A stretch of DNA of 47,981 bases from Bacteroidota bacterium (GTDB taxonomy: Bacteria > Bacteroidota > Bacteroidia > Flavobacteriales > Schleiferiaceae), in the NCBI GenBank assembly GCA_003023665.1, contig PXYR01000001.1, positions 1 to 47,981 of the forward strand, written 5' to 3'. Position numbers and translations under genes: made by a program. Shown piece after piece: positions 40,710 through 47,981 of the stretch (the stretch's first letter is position 1; every line of letters starts with the position of its first letter). The notes beneath the pieces are model-generated. The model was not told the DNA's origin and did not search any database. It worked only from the letters and a program-made list of their open reading frames with translations.

Positions 40710-40739
40710 CTAAAATAAAGAGATGCACGTCGATTACAA
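40710..40739 (-). promoter_or_regulatory. Promoter of parE-parC
   Basis: On the minus strand, TTG (40737-40739), 19 nt, then TATTTTAG (40710-40717), one base off TAnnTTTG. The parE ATG is 22 nt downstream. A near-tandem ACAGGTTT (40749-40756 and 40763-40770) lies just upstream, at the ychF stop. Confidence 0.5.
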
Positions 40740-40769
40740 GGCGGTTAGACAGGTTTATTTACACAGGTT

Positions 40770-41861
40770 TTACACATTAAAACGGAAGTGCATCACATCG
40801 CCATCTTGAACCATGTATTCTTTCCCTTCTACGCGCATTTTACCGGCCTCTTTTACCGCATTTTCAGAACCATATTGATCGTAGTCTTTGAATGAAATTA
40901 CTTCGGCACGGATAAAACCGTTTTCAAAATCTGTGTGAATCACCCCAGCAGCTTGCGGTGCGGTACAATGGCGTTTGATAGTCCATGCCCTTACCTCTTT
41001 TACACCAGCTGTAAAATAGGTCTGTAATTGAAGTAGATTATATGCTGCACGAATCACACGATTCACCCCGGCATCTTCCAATCCTAGTTCCTCAAGAAAC
41101 AGTTGTTTTTCCTCATAGGTTTCTAACTCAGCAATATCACTTTCGGTGCTTACAGCAATGTGTAAGCAACCGGCATTTTCTTCGGCTGCCATCACGCGGA
41201 CTCTTTCCACATGATTATTTCCTTCCCGAGCAGCACTCTCCTCCACATTACACAAATACAATACAGGTTTGTCTGTTAACAGCTGCATTTCTTTCAAGAG
41301 TTCTCGCTCGCGTTCGGTTCGATCAAATCCTCGTACGTTTTTGCTTTCCATTAAAAAAGCACACAATCGCTCCAAAGTCTCTACATTCAGTTTTGCCTCT
41401 TTTTCGCCACTTTTTGCCATTTTTTTGGCTTTTTCAAGCCTTTTTTCAACGGTTTCAAGGTCTTTTAGCTGTAATTCTATATCTATAGTCTCTTTATCTC
41501 GAATGGGATCTATAGAACCATCAACATGAGTAACATTTTCATTTTCAAAACATCTTAGGACATGAATGATGGCATTGGTTTCGCGAATATTGCCAAGAAA
41601 CTGGTTGCCAAGCCCTTCTCCTTTTGAAGCGCCACGAACAAGGCCCGCAATATCAACGATTTCAACATTAGCTGCCTGTACCTTCTCAGGGTTCACCAAT
41701 TCAGCCAATCGCTCTAATCTATGATCCGGTACAGTGACCTGACCTACATTGGGTTCGATTGTACAAAAAGGATAATTCGCAGCCTGAGCTTTCGCGCTGG
41801 ATAAACAATTGAATAATGTACTTTTTCCTACGTTTGGTAAACCAACTATTCCACACTTCAT
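40770..41861 (-). CDS. ychF: Redox-regulated ATPase/GTPase YchF
   Basis: An Obg-family P-loop NTPase, unusual in preferring ATP, that binds ribosomes and is linked to oxidative stress in E. coli. From the ATG at 41861 it has 363 residues, the family's usual length. GLPNVGKST lies at 7-15, NYPFCTIEPNVG is switch I, DIAGLVRGASKGEGLGN is switch II, and the adenine-specifying motif is LYLCNVEE. The C-terminal TGS domain ends VQDGDVMHFRFNV. The frame runs 41 codons further upstream to 41984, but those codons overlap the promoter and look non-coding. parE follows after 82 bp. Confidence 0.96.
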   Translation of the reverse strand: MKCGIVGLPNVGKSTLFNCLSSAKAQAANYPFCTIEPNVGQVTVPDHRLERLAELVNPEKVQAANVEIVDIAGLVRGASKGEGLGNQFLGNIRETNAIIHVLRCFENENVTHVDGSIDPIRDKETIDIELQLKDLETVEKRLEKAKKMAKSGEKEAKLNVETLERLCAFLMESKNVRGFDRTERERELLKEMQLLTDKPVLYLCNVEESAAREGNNHVERVRVMAAEENAGCLHIAVSTESDIAELETYEEKQLFLEELGLEDAGVNRVIRAAYNLLQLQTYFTAGVKEVRAWTIKRHCTAPQAAGVIHTDFENGFIRAEVISFKDYDQYGSENAVKEAGKMRVEGKEYMVQDGDVMHFRFNV

Positions 41862-41881
41862 TTCGTAATGCTTTAAGGCCG

Positions 41882-41909
41882 CAAATATAATTGGAATCTT
41901 TGTTAGCAA
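41882..41909 (-). promoter_or_regulatory. Promoter of ychF
   Basis: On the minus strand, TTG (41907-41909), 17 nt, then TATATTTG (41882-41889), an exact TAnnTTTG, 20 nt before the ychF ATG. Its position rules out the longer ychF frame. Confidence 0.62.
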
Positions 41910-41960
41910 CGTGTGTATATATGAGAATACATTATTTCCTTTAACCCTATAGAATTGGCC

Positions 41961-41968
41961 TATTTTAG
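41961..41968 (+). promoter_or_regulatory. Candidate -7 element for the transketolase operon
   Basis: TATTTTAG, one base from TAnnTTTG and identical to the parE -7 box, 25 nt before the ATG at 41994. Only a weak TTTA is found 18 nt upstream for -33. Confidence 0.38.
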
Positions 41969-41993
41969 TACCTCTAAACAACAAGAAATAAAG

Positions 41994-42839
41994 ATGTCAC
42001 ACGATAACCTTCAAGCCGTCGTTAGTCAAGTAAGAAGAGACATTGTAAGAATGGTACATGCTGTTAATTCTGGTCATCCTGGAGGATCACTCGGTTGTGT
42101 TGAGTACTTGGTTTCATTGTACTTTAAACACATGAATCACCATCCTAAAGACTTTAAAATGGACGGCATTGGTGAGGATGTTTTCTTTCTATCCAATGGA
42201 CATATAAGCCCAGTTATTTATTCTGTTTTGGCTCGGGCTGGCTATTTTGAGGTTAGTGAATTAAACACATTCAGAAAATTAAACTCACGTCTACAGGGTC
42301 ATCCAACCACACACGAAGGGTTAGAAGGCATACGAATTGCATCTGGTTCACTTGGACAAGGGTTGAGTGTCGCTATAGGCGCAGCCACCGCTAAAAAACT
42401 CAACAAGGACCGTAGCATTGTCTATACTTTGCACGGTGACGGAGAACTTCAAGAAGGTCAAATTTGGGAAGCTGTAATGTATGCCTCCGCCAAAAACGTT
42501 GATAATTTGATTGCAGCGGTAGATGTAAATGAAAAACAGATAGACGGTTCTACAAATGATGTTTTAGCCATGGGTTCAATCGGCGCGAAATTTAAAGCCT
42601 TTGATTGGGAAGTCATTCATGTAAAGCAAGGCAATAATCTTGATGCTATTGACGAAACACTTACCCAAGCAAAAGGCAAACTTGGCAATGGTAAGCCTAT
42701 ATGCCTGTTACTGCAAACTGAGATGGGTAACGGTGTTGATTTTATGATGGGGACACATAAATGGCATGGAGTTGCGCCTAATGATGAACAACTTTTGAGT
42801 GCGCTATCTCAGAACGAAGAAACCCTAGGAGACTATTAA
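41994..42839 (+). CDS. Transketolase, N-terminal (TPP pyrophosphate-binding) subunit
   Basis: One half of a split transketolase (pentose phosphate pathway; transfers two-carbon ketol units). From the ATG at 41994 it has 281 residues. It has SGHPGGSLG at 26-34, SNGHISPVIYS, QGHPT, GSLGQGLSVAIG, and the thiamine diphosphate/Mg motif GDGELQEG (148-155) ending at Asn179 (AAVDVNEKQIDG). An in-frame ATG at 41955 falls before the likely -7 box and is not used. It needs the C-terminal subunit encoded at 44231; a secreted vWFA gene separates the two. Confidence 0.93.
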   Translation: MSHDNLQAVVSQVRRDIVRMVHAVNSGHPGGSLGCVEYLVSLYFKHMNHHPKDFKMDGIGEDVFFLSNGHISPVIYSVLARAGYFEVSELNTFRKLNSRLQGHPTTHEGLEGIRIASGSLGQGLSVAIGAATAKKLNKDRSIVYTLHGDGELQEGQIWEAVMYASAKNVDNLIAAVDVNEKQIDGSTNDVLAMGSIGAKFKAFDWEVIHVKQGNNLDAIDETLTQAKGKLGNGKPICLLLQTEMGNGVDFMMGTHKWHGVAPNDEQLLSALSQNEETLGDY

Positions 42840-42849
42840 CCCCTACCCA

Positions 42850-44229
42850 TTGAAAAAACTATTTCTCTACATAGCATTTTTATCTTGTACAATACTCTTT
42901 GCGCAAAGCAAGGATAATGAACAACGACCGCCGTTAACCCGAATTTTATTTGTTTTTGATGGAAGCCAAAGTATGTATGGGCGCTGGGAAACTGGAGCAA
43001 AGATTGACGTTGCTCAGCGTTTAATGGGGCAAATGTTGGATAGTTTGCAAGACATTCAAGCCGCTGGAAATTTTCAACTTGCCTTGAGGGTTTATGGACA
43101 TCAAAAGCCCGTCCCTCCACAGGATTGTTCTGATACGCGCCTAGAAGTGCCTTTTGGTAAGGGAAATATTTATAAAATTAAGCGGGTTCTAAAAAGCATT
43201 ACACCCCGCGGTACTACGCCAATCGCCGGTTCTTTGATGAAAGCGGCCAACGACTTCACTCCTTGCGAAGATTGCAGAAACATTATTATTCTTATCACGG
43301 ATGGAGTTGAAGCTTGTGATGGTGATCCTTGCATCGTTAGCAAACGGCTACAAAAAGAAGGTATTGTTCTAAAGCCTTTTGTCATTGGAATAGGCTTGGA
43401 TGAGGACTTCAAAAGTAGTTTTGAATGTGTTGGCACCTACTTTGATGCAGCTGACGAAAACACTTTTAAAAATGTTTTAGGCGTTGTTATCTCCCAGGCA
43501 TTAGATAATACCACTGCGCAAATTAACCTACTAGATATTCACGGGAAGCCCACGGAAACAGATGTACCCGTTCTTCTATATGACCATACTTCCGGGAAGA
43601 TAAAAGAAAACATTATTCACACCTTGAACTACAAAGGGCTACCTGATACCCTTGTTCTTGACCCTTTAATAGTTTATGACATGGTTGTCCACACTATTCC
43701 ACCAGTCCGTGTGGATAGCATTGTTATTCACAGTGGCGCGCATACGCATATTGGGGCGAGTACACCACAAGGAGAATTAGTACTTAAAGCTTCTCCTCGA
43801 ATTGCAAAGAATATTGCTTGCATTATCAAACCTCAAAATCAAGAAACTATTCTGCACGTTCAAGACTTTGGGACCTCTCAAAGTTACCTTAGCGGCACCT
43901 ACGACTTAGAAATTTTAACCTTGCCTCGTATCATTCAAAAGGGCATACACATCAAGGCAAGTGCTTCTACTACCATTGCAGTTCCACCGCCTGGAATGGT
44001 AACTATTCAAACTGGAGTAAGTGGTTATGGCGCCGTATTCGTTCAGAGAGAAACAGGATATGAATGGGTTGTTGATCTCAGTGAAAGTAGCGAACGTCAG
44101 GTTTTTCAACTTCAACCAGGACAATATAAAGTAGTGTTCAGAAGCAAATTTGCTCAAGAAACAGGTTACAGTAAGAACAAAGAATTCAGAGTGAGTCCAG
44201 GCTCATCAACCATAGTGAAAATCAACTAA
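42850..44229 (+). CDS. Secreted von Willebrand factor A domain protein
   Basis: A 459-residue exported protein. It starts at a TTG codon (42850), fixed by a signal peptide (MKKLFLYIAFLSCTILFAQ) that begins exactly there. The vWFA domain spans about 30-205, with the MIDAS metal site DGSQS (37-41), Thr in TPRGTTPIAGSL, and Asp in LITDGVEACDGDPC. Four Cys (CEDC and CDGDPC) could form disulfides. The C-terminal half (about 215-459) has repeated beta-sandwich-like segments without a recognised family and no T9SS domain. It probably binds a ligand in the periplasm or outer membrane. It sits between the two transketolase genes, 10 bp after the first and 1 bp before the second. Confidence 0.85.
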   Translation: MKKLFLYIAFLSCTILFAQSKDNEQRPPLTRILFVFDGSQSMYGRWETGAKIDVAQRLMGQMLDSLQDIQAAGNFQLALRVYGHQKPVPPQDCSDTRLEVPFGKGNIYKIKRVLKSITPRGTTPIAGSLMKAANDFTPCEDCRNIIILITDGVEACDGDPCIVSKRLQKEGIVLKPFVIGIGLDEDFKSSFECVGTYFDAADENTFKNVLGVVISQALDNTTAQINLLDIHGKPTETDVPVLLYDHTSGKIKENIIHTLNYKGLPDTLVLDPLIVYDMVVHTIPPVRVDSIVIHSGAHTHIGASTPQGELVLKASPRIAKNIACIIKPQNQETILHVQDFGTSQSYLSGTYDLEILTLPRIIQKGIHIKASASTTIAVPPPGMVTIQTGVSGYGAVFVQRETGYEWVVDLSESSERQVFQLQPGQYKVVFRSKFAQETGYSKNKEFRVSPGSSTIVKIN

Positions 44230-44230
44230 A

Positions 44231-45187
44231 ATGAAAAAATACAGCGATACAGGAAGTAAGGATACACGTTCTGGTTTTGGAGCCGGTTTGGAAGAATTAG
44301 GCAATACCAATGAAAATGTGGTCGCCCTCTGCGCTGACCTTACAGGCTCGCTTAAAATGAATGCATTTGCCGAACAGCATCCAGATCGCTTCTTTCAAGT
44401 GGGAATTGCAGAAGCCAATATGATGGGGATCGCAGCAGGCCTTACTATTGGCGGAAAAATTCCGTTCACAGGAACATTTGCGAATTTCTCAACAGGCCGG
44501 GTTTATGATCAGATTCGTCAAAGCATTGCATACAGCGGTAAAAATGTAAAAATTTGCGCTTCACATGCTGGTTTAACCCTTGGAGAGGACGGAGCCACAC
44601 ACCAAATCCTTGAGGATCTTGGCTTAATGAAAATGTTGCCGCATATGGTAGTGATTAACCCTTGTGACTACAACCAAACCAAAGCTGCAACTATTGCAAT
44701 TGCTGATTACGACGGTCCTGTTTATTTGAGATTTGGCCGTCCAAAAGTGGCTAATTTCACGGAAATTGATGCCCCTTTCGTAATTGGTAAAGGAGATCTC
44801 ATGACAGAAGGAAGTGATGTGACAATTGTTGCAACCGGACATTTGGTTTGGGAGTCATTGCAAGCTGCAGAAAAACTTGATTCCGTGGGTATAAGTGCTG
44901 AAGTAATAAATATGGCAACCGTCAAACCGCTAGACGAGAGCATTGTTTTAAAATCTATTAAAAAAACAGGGTGTGTAGTAACCGCCGAAGAGCATAACCG
45001 TTTTGGCGGATTGGGAGAAAGCATTGCTCAAACTCTTGTAACCAATAATCCTGTTCCCCAAGAATTCGTGGCGGTTAACGATAGTTTTGGAGAAAGTGGA
45101 ACTCCAGCGCAATTAATGGATAAGTACGGATTAAATGCAGACGCAATAGTTTCTGCAGCTCAAAAAGTAATTAAAAGAAAAAAATAA
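44231..45187 (+). CDS. Transketolase, C-terminal (pyrimidine-binding) subunit
   Basis: The other half of split transketolase, 318 residues. It has the TPP-activating Glu61 in VGIAEANMMGIAAGL, TFANFSTGRVYDQIRQSIAYS, ASHAGLTLGEDGATHQ with the substrate-binding His pair, and a C-terminal Rossmann-like domain (EGSDVTIVATGHLVWESL, TAEEHNRFGGLGESIA). It pairs with the subunit at 41994 to form the active site at the interface. Only one base separates it from the preceding vWFA stop, so all three genes are probably one transcript. Confidence 0.93.
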   Translation: MKKYSDTGSKDTRSGFGAGLEELGNTNENVVALCADLTGSLKMNAFAEQHPDRFFQVGIAEANMMGIAAGLTIGGKIPFTGTFANFSTGRVYDQIRQSIAYSGKNVKICASHAGLTLGEDGATHQILEDLGLMKMLPHMVVINPCDYNQTKAATIAIADYDGPVYLRFGRPKVANFTEIDAPFVIGKGDLMTEGSDVTIVATGHLVWESLQAAEKLDSVGISAEVINMATVKPLDESIVLKSIKKTGCVVTAEEHNRFGGLGESIAQTLVTNNPVPQEFVAVNDSFGESGTPAQLMDKYGLNADAIVSAAQKVIKRKK

Positions 45188-45226
45188 TTTAAACCTTTCT
45201 TATCTTCCTCTTATCTAAAGGTAATC

Positions 45227-45772
45227 ATGGAGGAACCCAAAGACATAAAAAGCCTCCTATTGCGCCAGCAATGGGAGGCTTCTTTTTATCAGATTGTTGA
45301 ACAGTACAGCGAGCGTCTCCTTTATTGTGCTATAAGTATTCTTAAAAGCGAAACACAAGCCCAAGACGCACTTCAAGAAGGAATGATTAGTATTTGGAAA
45401 AATCTTCACAGATTTGAAGGAAAAAGTCATCCGTTTACATGGTGTTATTCCATAGTTCGCAATGCAGCATTAACTGAACTAAAAAGAGAGAATCGTCATA
45501 AAAGTAGTGATGTTGATTCGCTATCTCATGCCGCGATTAGCCCTGTAGATCTTAAGTGGGACGGTGATGAAATCAGTAAAAAGGTCCAAGAAGTCCTAGC
45601 CAAGCTTCCTGAAAAACAGCAAATGGTTTTTGAACTTCGTTATTATCAAGATTTGAGTTTCAAAGATATATCTGAGCTTACTGGAACTTCAACTGGAGCT
45701 TTAAAGGCAAATTACCACCATGCCAAAATCAAAATGGAAGAAAATTTAATTGGACTATTAAACCTTCCTTAA
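45227..45772 (+). CDS. ECF-type RNA polymerase sigma factor
   Basis: A 181-residue sigma-70 family ECF factor. Region 2 covers about 22-90 (LYCAISILKSETQAQDALQEGMISIWKN with HPFTWCYSIVRNAAL) and region 4 about 118-175 (VLAKLPEKQQMVFELRYYQDLSFKDISELTG, a helix-turn-helix). The linker contains an HK-rich stretch and no extra domain. It heads a three-gene unit with a membrane protein and a periplasmic sensor-like protein, the standard flavobacterial layout. No clear promoter was recognised in the 39-bp gap after transketolase; an ECF-dependent autoregulated promoter is possible. Confidence 0.92.
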   Translation: MEEPKDIKSLLLRQQWEASFYQIVEQYSERLLYCAISILKSETQAQDALQEGMISIWKNLHRFEGKSHPFTWCYSIVRNAALTELKRENRHKSSDVDSLSHAAISPVDLKWDGDEISKKVQEVLAKLPEKQQMVFELRYYQDLSFKDISELTGTSTGALKANYHHAKIKMEENLIGLLNLP

Positions 45773-45795
45773 TCAAGGATATCTATACTCTAAAG

Positions 45796-46179
45796 ATGGA
45801 AAAAGAAAAATTACATACGATTAATCCTGAACGATTGAATGAATTAAAAGCACGGCTGCACGGGATTCCTGAGCAATACATTGTTGAACGCAATAAAAGA
45901 GAATCTAAATCAAAGAAAGCTGTTTTGAGACCATTTTTAAGGTTATCCATTGCTGCAGCAGCTTCAATCGCATTTGTGATTTTTCTTTGGCCAAAAGAAC
46001 AGAATAACCGCGAAGAATTCACAAAGGATGTTCTTTCAGAGATGTATGCACTTGGATATATAGATATGGAAGACCTATATACTTATGTTGACATGGATTC
46101 TTTAGAAATGAATTACTTAGAACTTGATGCTGATATTTATTTGGACTATTATAACAACTTAGATTATTTGGAATTATGA
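45796..46179 (+). CDS. Small single-pass membrane protein, putative anti-sigma factor
   Basis: A 127-residue protein. An N-terminal cytosolic segment (1-47, charged) is followed by one transmembrane helix at about 48-66 (LSIAAAASIAFVIFLW) and an acidic periplasmic tail rich in Asp, Tyr and Leu (YLELDADIYLDYYNNLDYLEL). The position between an ECF sigma gene and a sensor gene, and the topology (short cytosolic domain, one helix), fit an anti-sigma factor; no zinc or ASD motif is seen, so this is inference from context. The stop overlaps the next start (ATGA). Confidence 0.7.
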   Translation: MEKEKLHTINPERLNELKARLHGIPEQYIVERNKRESKSKKAVLRPFLRLSIAAAASIAFVIFLWPKEQNNREEFTKDVLSEMYALGYIDMEDLYTYVDMDSLEMNYLELDADIYLDYYNNLDYLEL

Positions 46180-46670
46180 AGAACGCACTAATCTTTACAC
46201 TTCTTTTAAGCTCCTTAGCAGCTTTTGCCCAGCCTAAGACTACGAGTGATGCTGAAGCGTTAGAAAAGAAAAAGGAAAAAATAGAAGCCATGAAGGTGGC
46301 CTACTTAACCAATGAATTAGAACTCACAGTTCAGGAAAGTCAGGCATTCTGGCCTGTTTATAATGAGCTCCAGGATAAAGAGATTGAACTGCGCTCGGAC
46401 CAATTAAGAACTTTCAAAGGTATAGGTGATAATGAGATGTCTGATGAGGAGATTGAAAAAATGATTTATTCAATGGCTGACGCAGGAATTAATATTGCCA
46501 AGCTTCGTAAAAGCTATTTAGACGACTTTATTGAAGTAATCGGCGCGAATAAAACCGCCAAACTCATGCGTGCGGAAAAGGAGTTTGGTCGCAGAATGAT
46601 GGCACGAATGAAAGGCAGCAAGGGACCTCAACAGAGAGGTGAAAAAAATGGAAAACGTCCTATTAGATAG
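46176..46670 (+). CDS. Sensor of ECF-type sigma factor, Spy/CpxP-like
   Basis: A 164-residue exported helical protein with a signal peptide (MKNALIFTLLLSSLAAFAQ). The mature part has EALEKKKEKIEAMKVAYLTNELELTVQESQAFWPVYNEL, in the style of the flavobacterial proteins named sensor of ECF-type sigma factor and resembling Spy/CpxP periplasmic chaperones. The C-terminus is very basic (RRMMARMKGSKGPQQRGEKNGKRPIR). It overlaps the membrane protein gene by 4 nt. It probably monitors envelope stress or periplasmic conditions and feeds back on the sigma factor; the signal is unknown. Confidence 0.85.
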   Translation: MKNALIFTLLLSSLAAFAQPKTTSDAEALEKKKEKIEAMKVAYLTNELELTVQESQAFWPVYNELQDKEIELRSDQLRTFKGIGDNEMSDEEIEKMIYSMADAGINIAKLRKSYLDDFIEVIGANKTAKLMRAEKEFGRRMMARMKGSKGPQQRGEKNGKRPIR

Positions 46671-46699
46671 ACATGATTTAAAAGTTTAATTGGGATTAC

Positions 46700-46732
46700 G
46701 CCCTGTGCATTCAATGCACGGGGCTTTTTTTT
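46700..46732 (+). terminator. Intrinsic terminator after the ECF operon
   Basis: Stem GCCCTGTGCAT / ATGCACGGGGC (one T-G wobble) with a TCA loop, then eight T at 46725-46732. It lies 30 bp after the sensor stop and ends the ECF operon before the class III aminotransferase. Confidence 0.9.
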
Positions 46733-46757
46733 GCTTTTCTACAGCACAAGGACAACG

Positions 46758-46765
46758 TATCTTAG
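46758..46765 (+). promoter_or_regulatory. Candidate -7 element for the class III aminotransferase
   Basis: TATCTTAG, one base off TAnnTTTG and identical to the icmF box, ending 8 nt before the ATG at 46774. A TTG at 46731-46733 is 24 nt upstream, at the long end of the usual spacing. Confidence 0.35.
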
Positions 46766-46773
46766 CTACCGGC

Positions 46774-47967
46774 ATGGAGAAAGATATAAAATCACTTTTC
46801 TTATCGAACGTTGCGCAAGTAGTTGGCAGCCCTAGCGCATTAGTTGTTGACCGGGCTGAAGGTAATTATTTGTACGACCCTGAAGGTAAAGACTACCTCG
46901 ACTTCATTTCCGGGATTTCTGTTGCCAACCTTGGACACGGTCACCCCACAGTCGTGGCATCCGTTCTTGAGCAGGTGAAAAAGCACATGCATGTGATGGT
47001 GTATGGTGAATTTGCTATTGGGGCACAGACAAAATTGGCCCAAAAAACTTTAGAAAAACTGCATCCTTGTATGGAGCGCGTCTACTTCGTGAATAGCGGT
47101 ACTGAGGCTATTGAAGCTTCTATGAAGATTACCAAGAAATACACCGGGCGCAGTCAATTCATCAGTTTTAAAAACAGCTACCACGGTTCTACGCATGGTT
47201 CTCTGAGCATTCAAGGATCAGATAAATACAAAGGCGGTTATTATCCACTTCTGCCGGATACCCACCAAGCGAACTTTAATGACTTCACTGTGCTTGAGCA
47301 AATCACTTCAAAGACTGCAGGAGTGATTATTGAATGTATCCAGGCAGGTAGCGGCTATATTCCTGCGTATCCAGAGTGGATTAACGCAGTTCGCGCTCGT
47401 TGTACAGAAGTTGGAACCCTAATGATCTTGGATGAAATTCAAACTGGAATGGGTAGAACAGGTCATTGGTTTGCTCATTTAGATTATGGGTTCTGTCCAG
47501 ATATTCTTTGTTTGGCTAAAGCTTACGGCGGTGGCCTGCCTCTAGGCGCATTTGTAGCTCCTGAACGCTATATGAATGTGATTCAAGCCGATCCTATTTT
47601 AGGACACATCACTACATTTGGCGGAAACCCGGTTAGCTGCGCAGCCTCCTTAGGTGTTTTTAAAGGTTTGGAAGAAGAGGAATCACTCATGGAATCTATT
47701 CCTGTAAAAGAAGAAATGATTCAAACTAAACTCGTACATCCAAATATTGAAAAAATAAGTGGCAAAGGTTTGATGTATTGTCTATGGCTGAAACCAGCTA
47801 TTGATGGATTTGAAGTTATAGCTAGATTAGAAAAATGCGGTCTTATTACCAATAGTTTTCTATTTGCAGAAAATGCCATCAGAATCACACCTCCTCTAAC
47901 TATAACCAAAGACCAATTAAGTTTTGGACTCAATAGTATCCTTGACGTAATTAATGACCTAAGTTAG
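46774..47967 (+). CDS. Class III PLP-dependent aminotransferase
   Basis: A 397-residue class III (ornithine/acetylornithine-type) aminotransferase. It has YDPEGKDYLDFISGISVANLGHGHP, FVNSGTEAIEASMKI (cofactor phosphate), the PLP-stacking motif NSYHGSTHG, ILDEIQTGMGRTG, the Schiff-base Lys249 in LAKAYGGGLPLGAF, and TTFGGNPVSCAA. The substrate is not determined; acetylornithine, ornithine or other omega-amino donors are possible, and no arginine genes are near. The frame is open 28 codons upstream of the ATG at 46774, but that part spans the ECF-operon terminator and the likely -7 box, so the ATG is preferred. The gene ends 14 bp before the window edge. Confidence 0.9.
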   Translation: MEKDIKSLFLSNVAQVVGSPSALVVDRAEGNYLYDPEGKDYLDFISGISVANLGHGHPTVVASVLEQVKKHMHVMVYGEFAIGAQTKLAQKTLEKLHPCMERVYFVNSGTEAIEASMKITKKYTGRSQFISFKNSYHGSTHGSLSIQGSDKYKGGYYPLLPDTHQANFNDFTVLEQITSKTAGVIIECIQAGSGYIPAYPEWINAVRARCTEVGTLMILDEIQTGMGRTGHWFAHLDYGFCPDILCLAKAYGGGLPLGAFVAPERYMNVIQADPILGHITTFGGNPVSCAASLGVFKGLEEEESLMESIPVKEEMIQTKLVHPNIEKISGKGLMYCLWLKPAIDGFEVIARLEKCGLITNSFLFAENAIRITPPLTITKDQLSFGLNSILDVINDLS

Positions 47968-47981
47968 TGCGCACAGTCCCC

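Noticed and set aside
40749..40770. ACAGGTTT direct repeat at the ychF stop
   Set aside because: Only two 8-bp copies in an AT-rich spacer; no transposon or array context.
41862..41984. 41-codon N-terminal extension of ychF
   Set aside because: It crosses a good promoter (41882-41909), and YchF proteins start at MKCGIVGLPNVGKST; the extension looks non-coding.
1..47981. tRNA, rRNA, CRISPR, IS or prophage sequences
   Set aside because: Intergenic gaps are all under about 240 bp and none shows cloverleaf, repeat-spacer, transposase or phage features.

Overview
The window looks like chromosomal core genome of a marine-type Bacteroidota, most likely Flavobacteriales (Cryomorphaceae or Schleiferiaceae-like). 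The reasons are: three proteins carry C-terminal type IX secretion (T9SS) sorting domains; several promoters match the Bacteroidota pattern TTG / TAnnTTTG rather than the E. coli one; transketolase is split into two genes; there is a fused isobutyryl-CoA mutase (IcmF); and there is a flavobacterial ECF sigma / membrane protein / periplasmic sensor trio. The family assignment is inference. No tRNA, rRNA, IS element, prophage or CRISPR array was seen. No stretch longer than about 240 bp lacks a gene.

Layout. 1-3569 (+): end of lpxK (cut by the window edge), gatB and a TlpA-like lipoprotein. 3574-8647 (-): a hidden 39-residue lipoprotein, ytxJ (monothiol bacilliredoxin), lipA, a 1008-residue T9SS-exported beta-propeller protein, a terminator, and a DinB/YfiT protein with its own promoter. 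8718-14243 (+): ung, rmuC, rlmB, a secreted M1 peptidase and a 72-residue protein resembling a histidine-kinase H-box. 14233-18360 (-): icmF then xth. 18445-20897 (+): an O-antigen ligase/TPR membrane protein, an attenuator-like intergenic region and a hotdog-fold protein. 21023-23617 (-): valS. 23746-34557 (+): DUF1573 protein, class I aminotransferase, then the tightly packed series murB-mtaB-unknown-suhB-hydrolase, then rfbC, lytic transglycosylase, uvrA and a LOG-family protein. 34554-41861 (-): ychF, parE, parC and a T9SS choice-of-anchor-B protein. 41994-47967 (+): transketolase N subunit, a secreted vWFA protein, transketolase C subunit, the ECF sigma operon and a class III aminotransferase.

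How the genes work together. Envelope genes recur (lpxK, murB, rfbC, O-antigen ligase, lytic transglycosylase, T9SS cargo), as do genome maintenance genes (ung, rmuC, xth, uvrA, parE/parC). Two proteins, YtxJ and a YfiT-like DinB protein, belong to families tied to bacillithiol, so this low-molecular-weight thiol is probably used here.

Most interesting items. (i) 20358-20504: a 28-codon leader ORF followed by mutually exclusive RNA stems and a 13-bp terminator ahead of a hotdog gene, resembling a transcription attenuator. (ii) A small lipoprotein gene overlapping ytxJ. (iii) A stand-alone H-box mini-protein. (iv) A vWFA gene sitting between the two halves of transketolase. (v) A conserved-looking unknown gene translationally linked to mtaB and suhB. 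Most of the window is otherwise ordinary housekeeping sequence.
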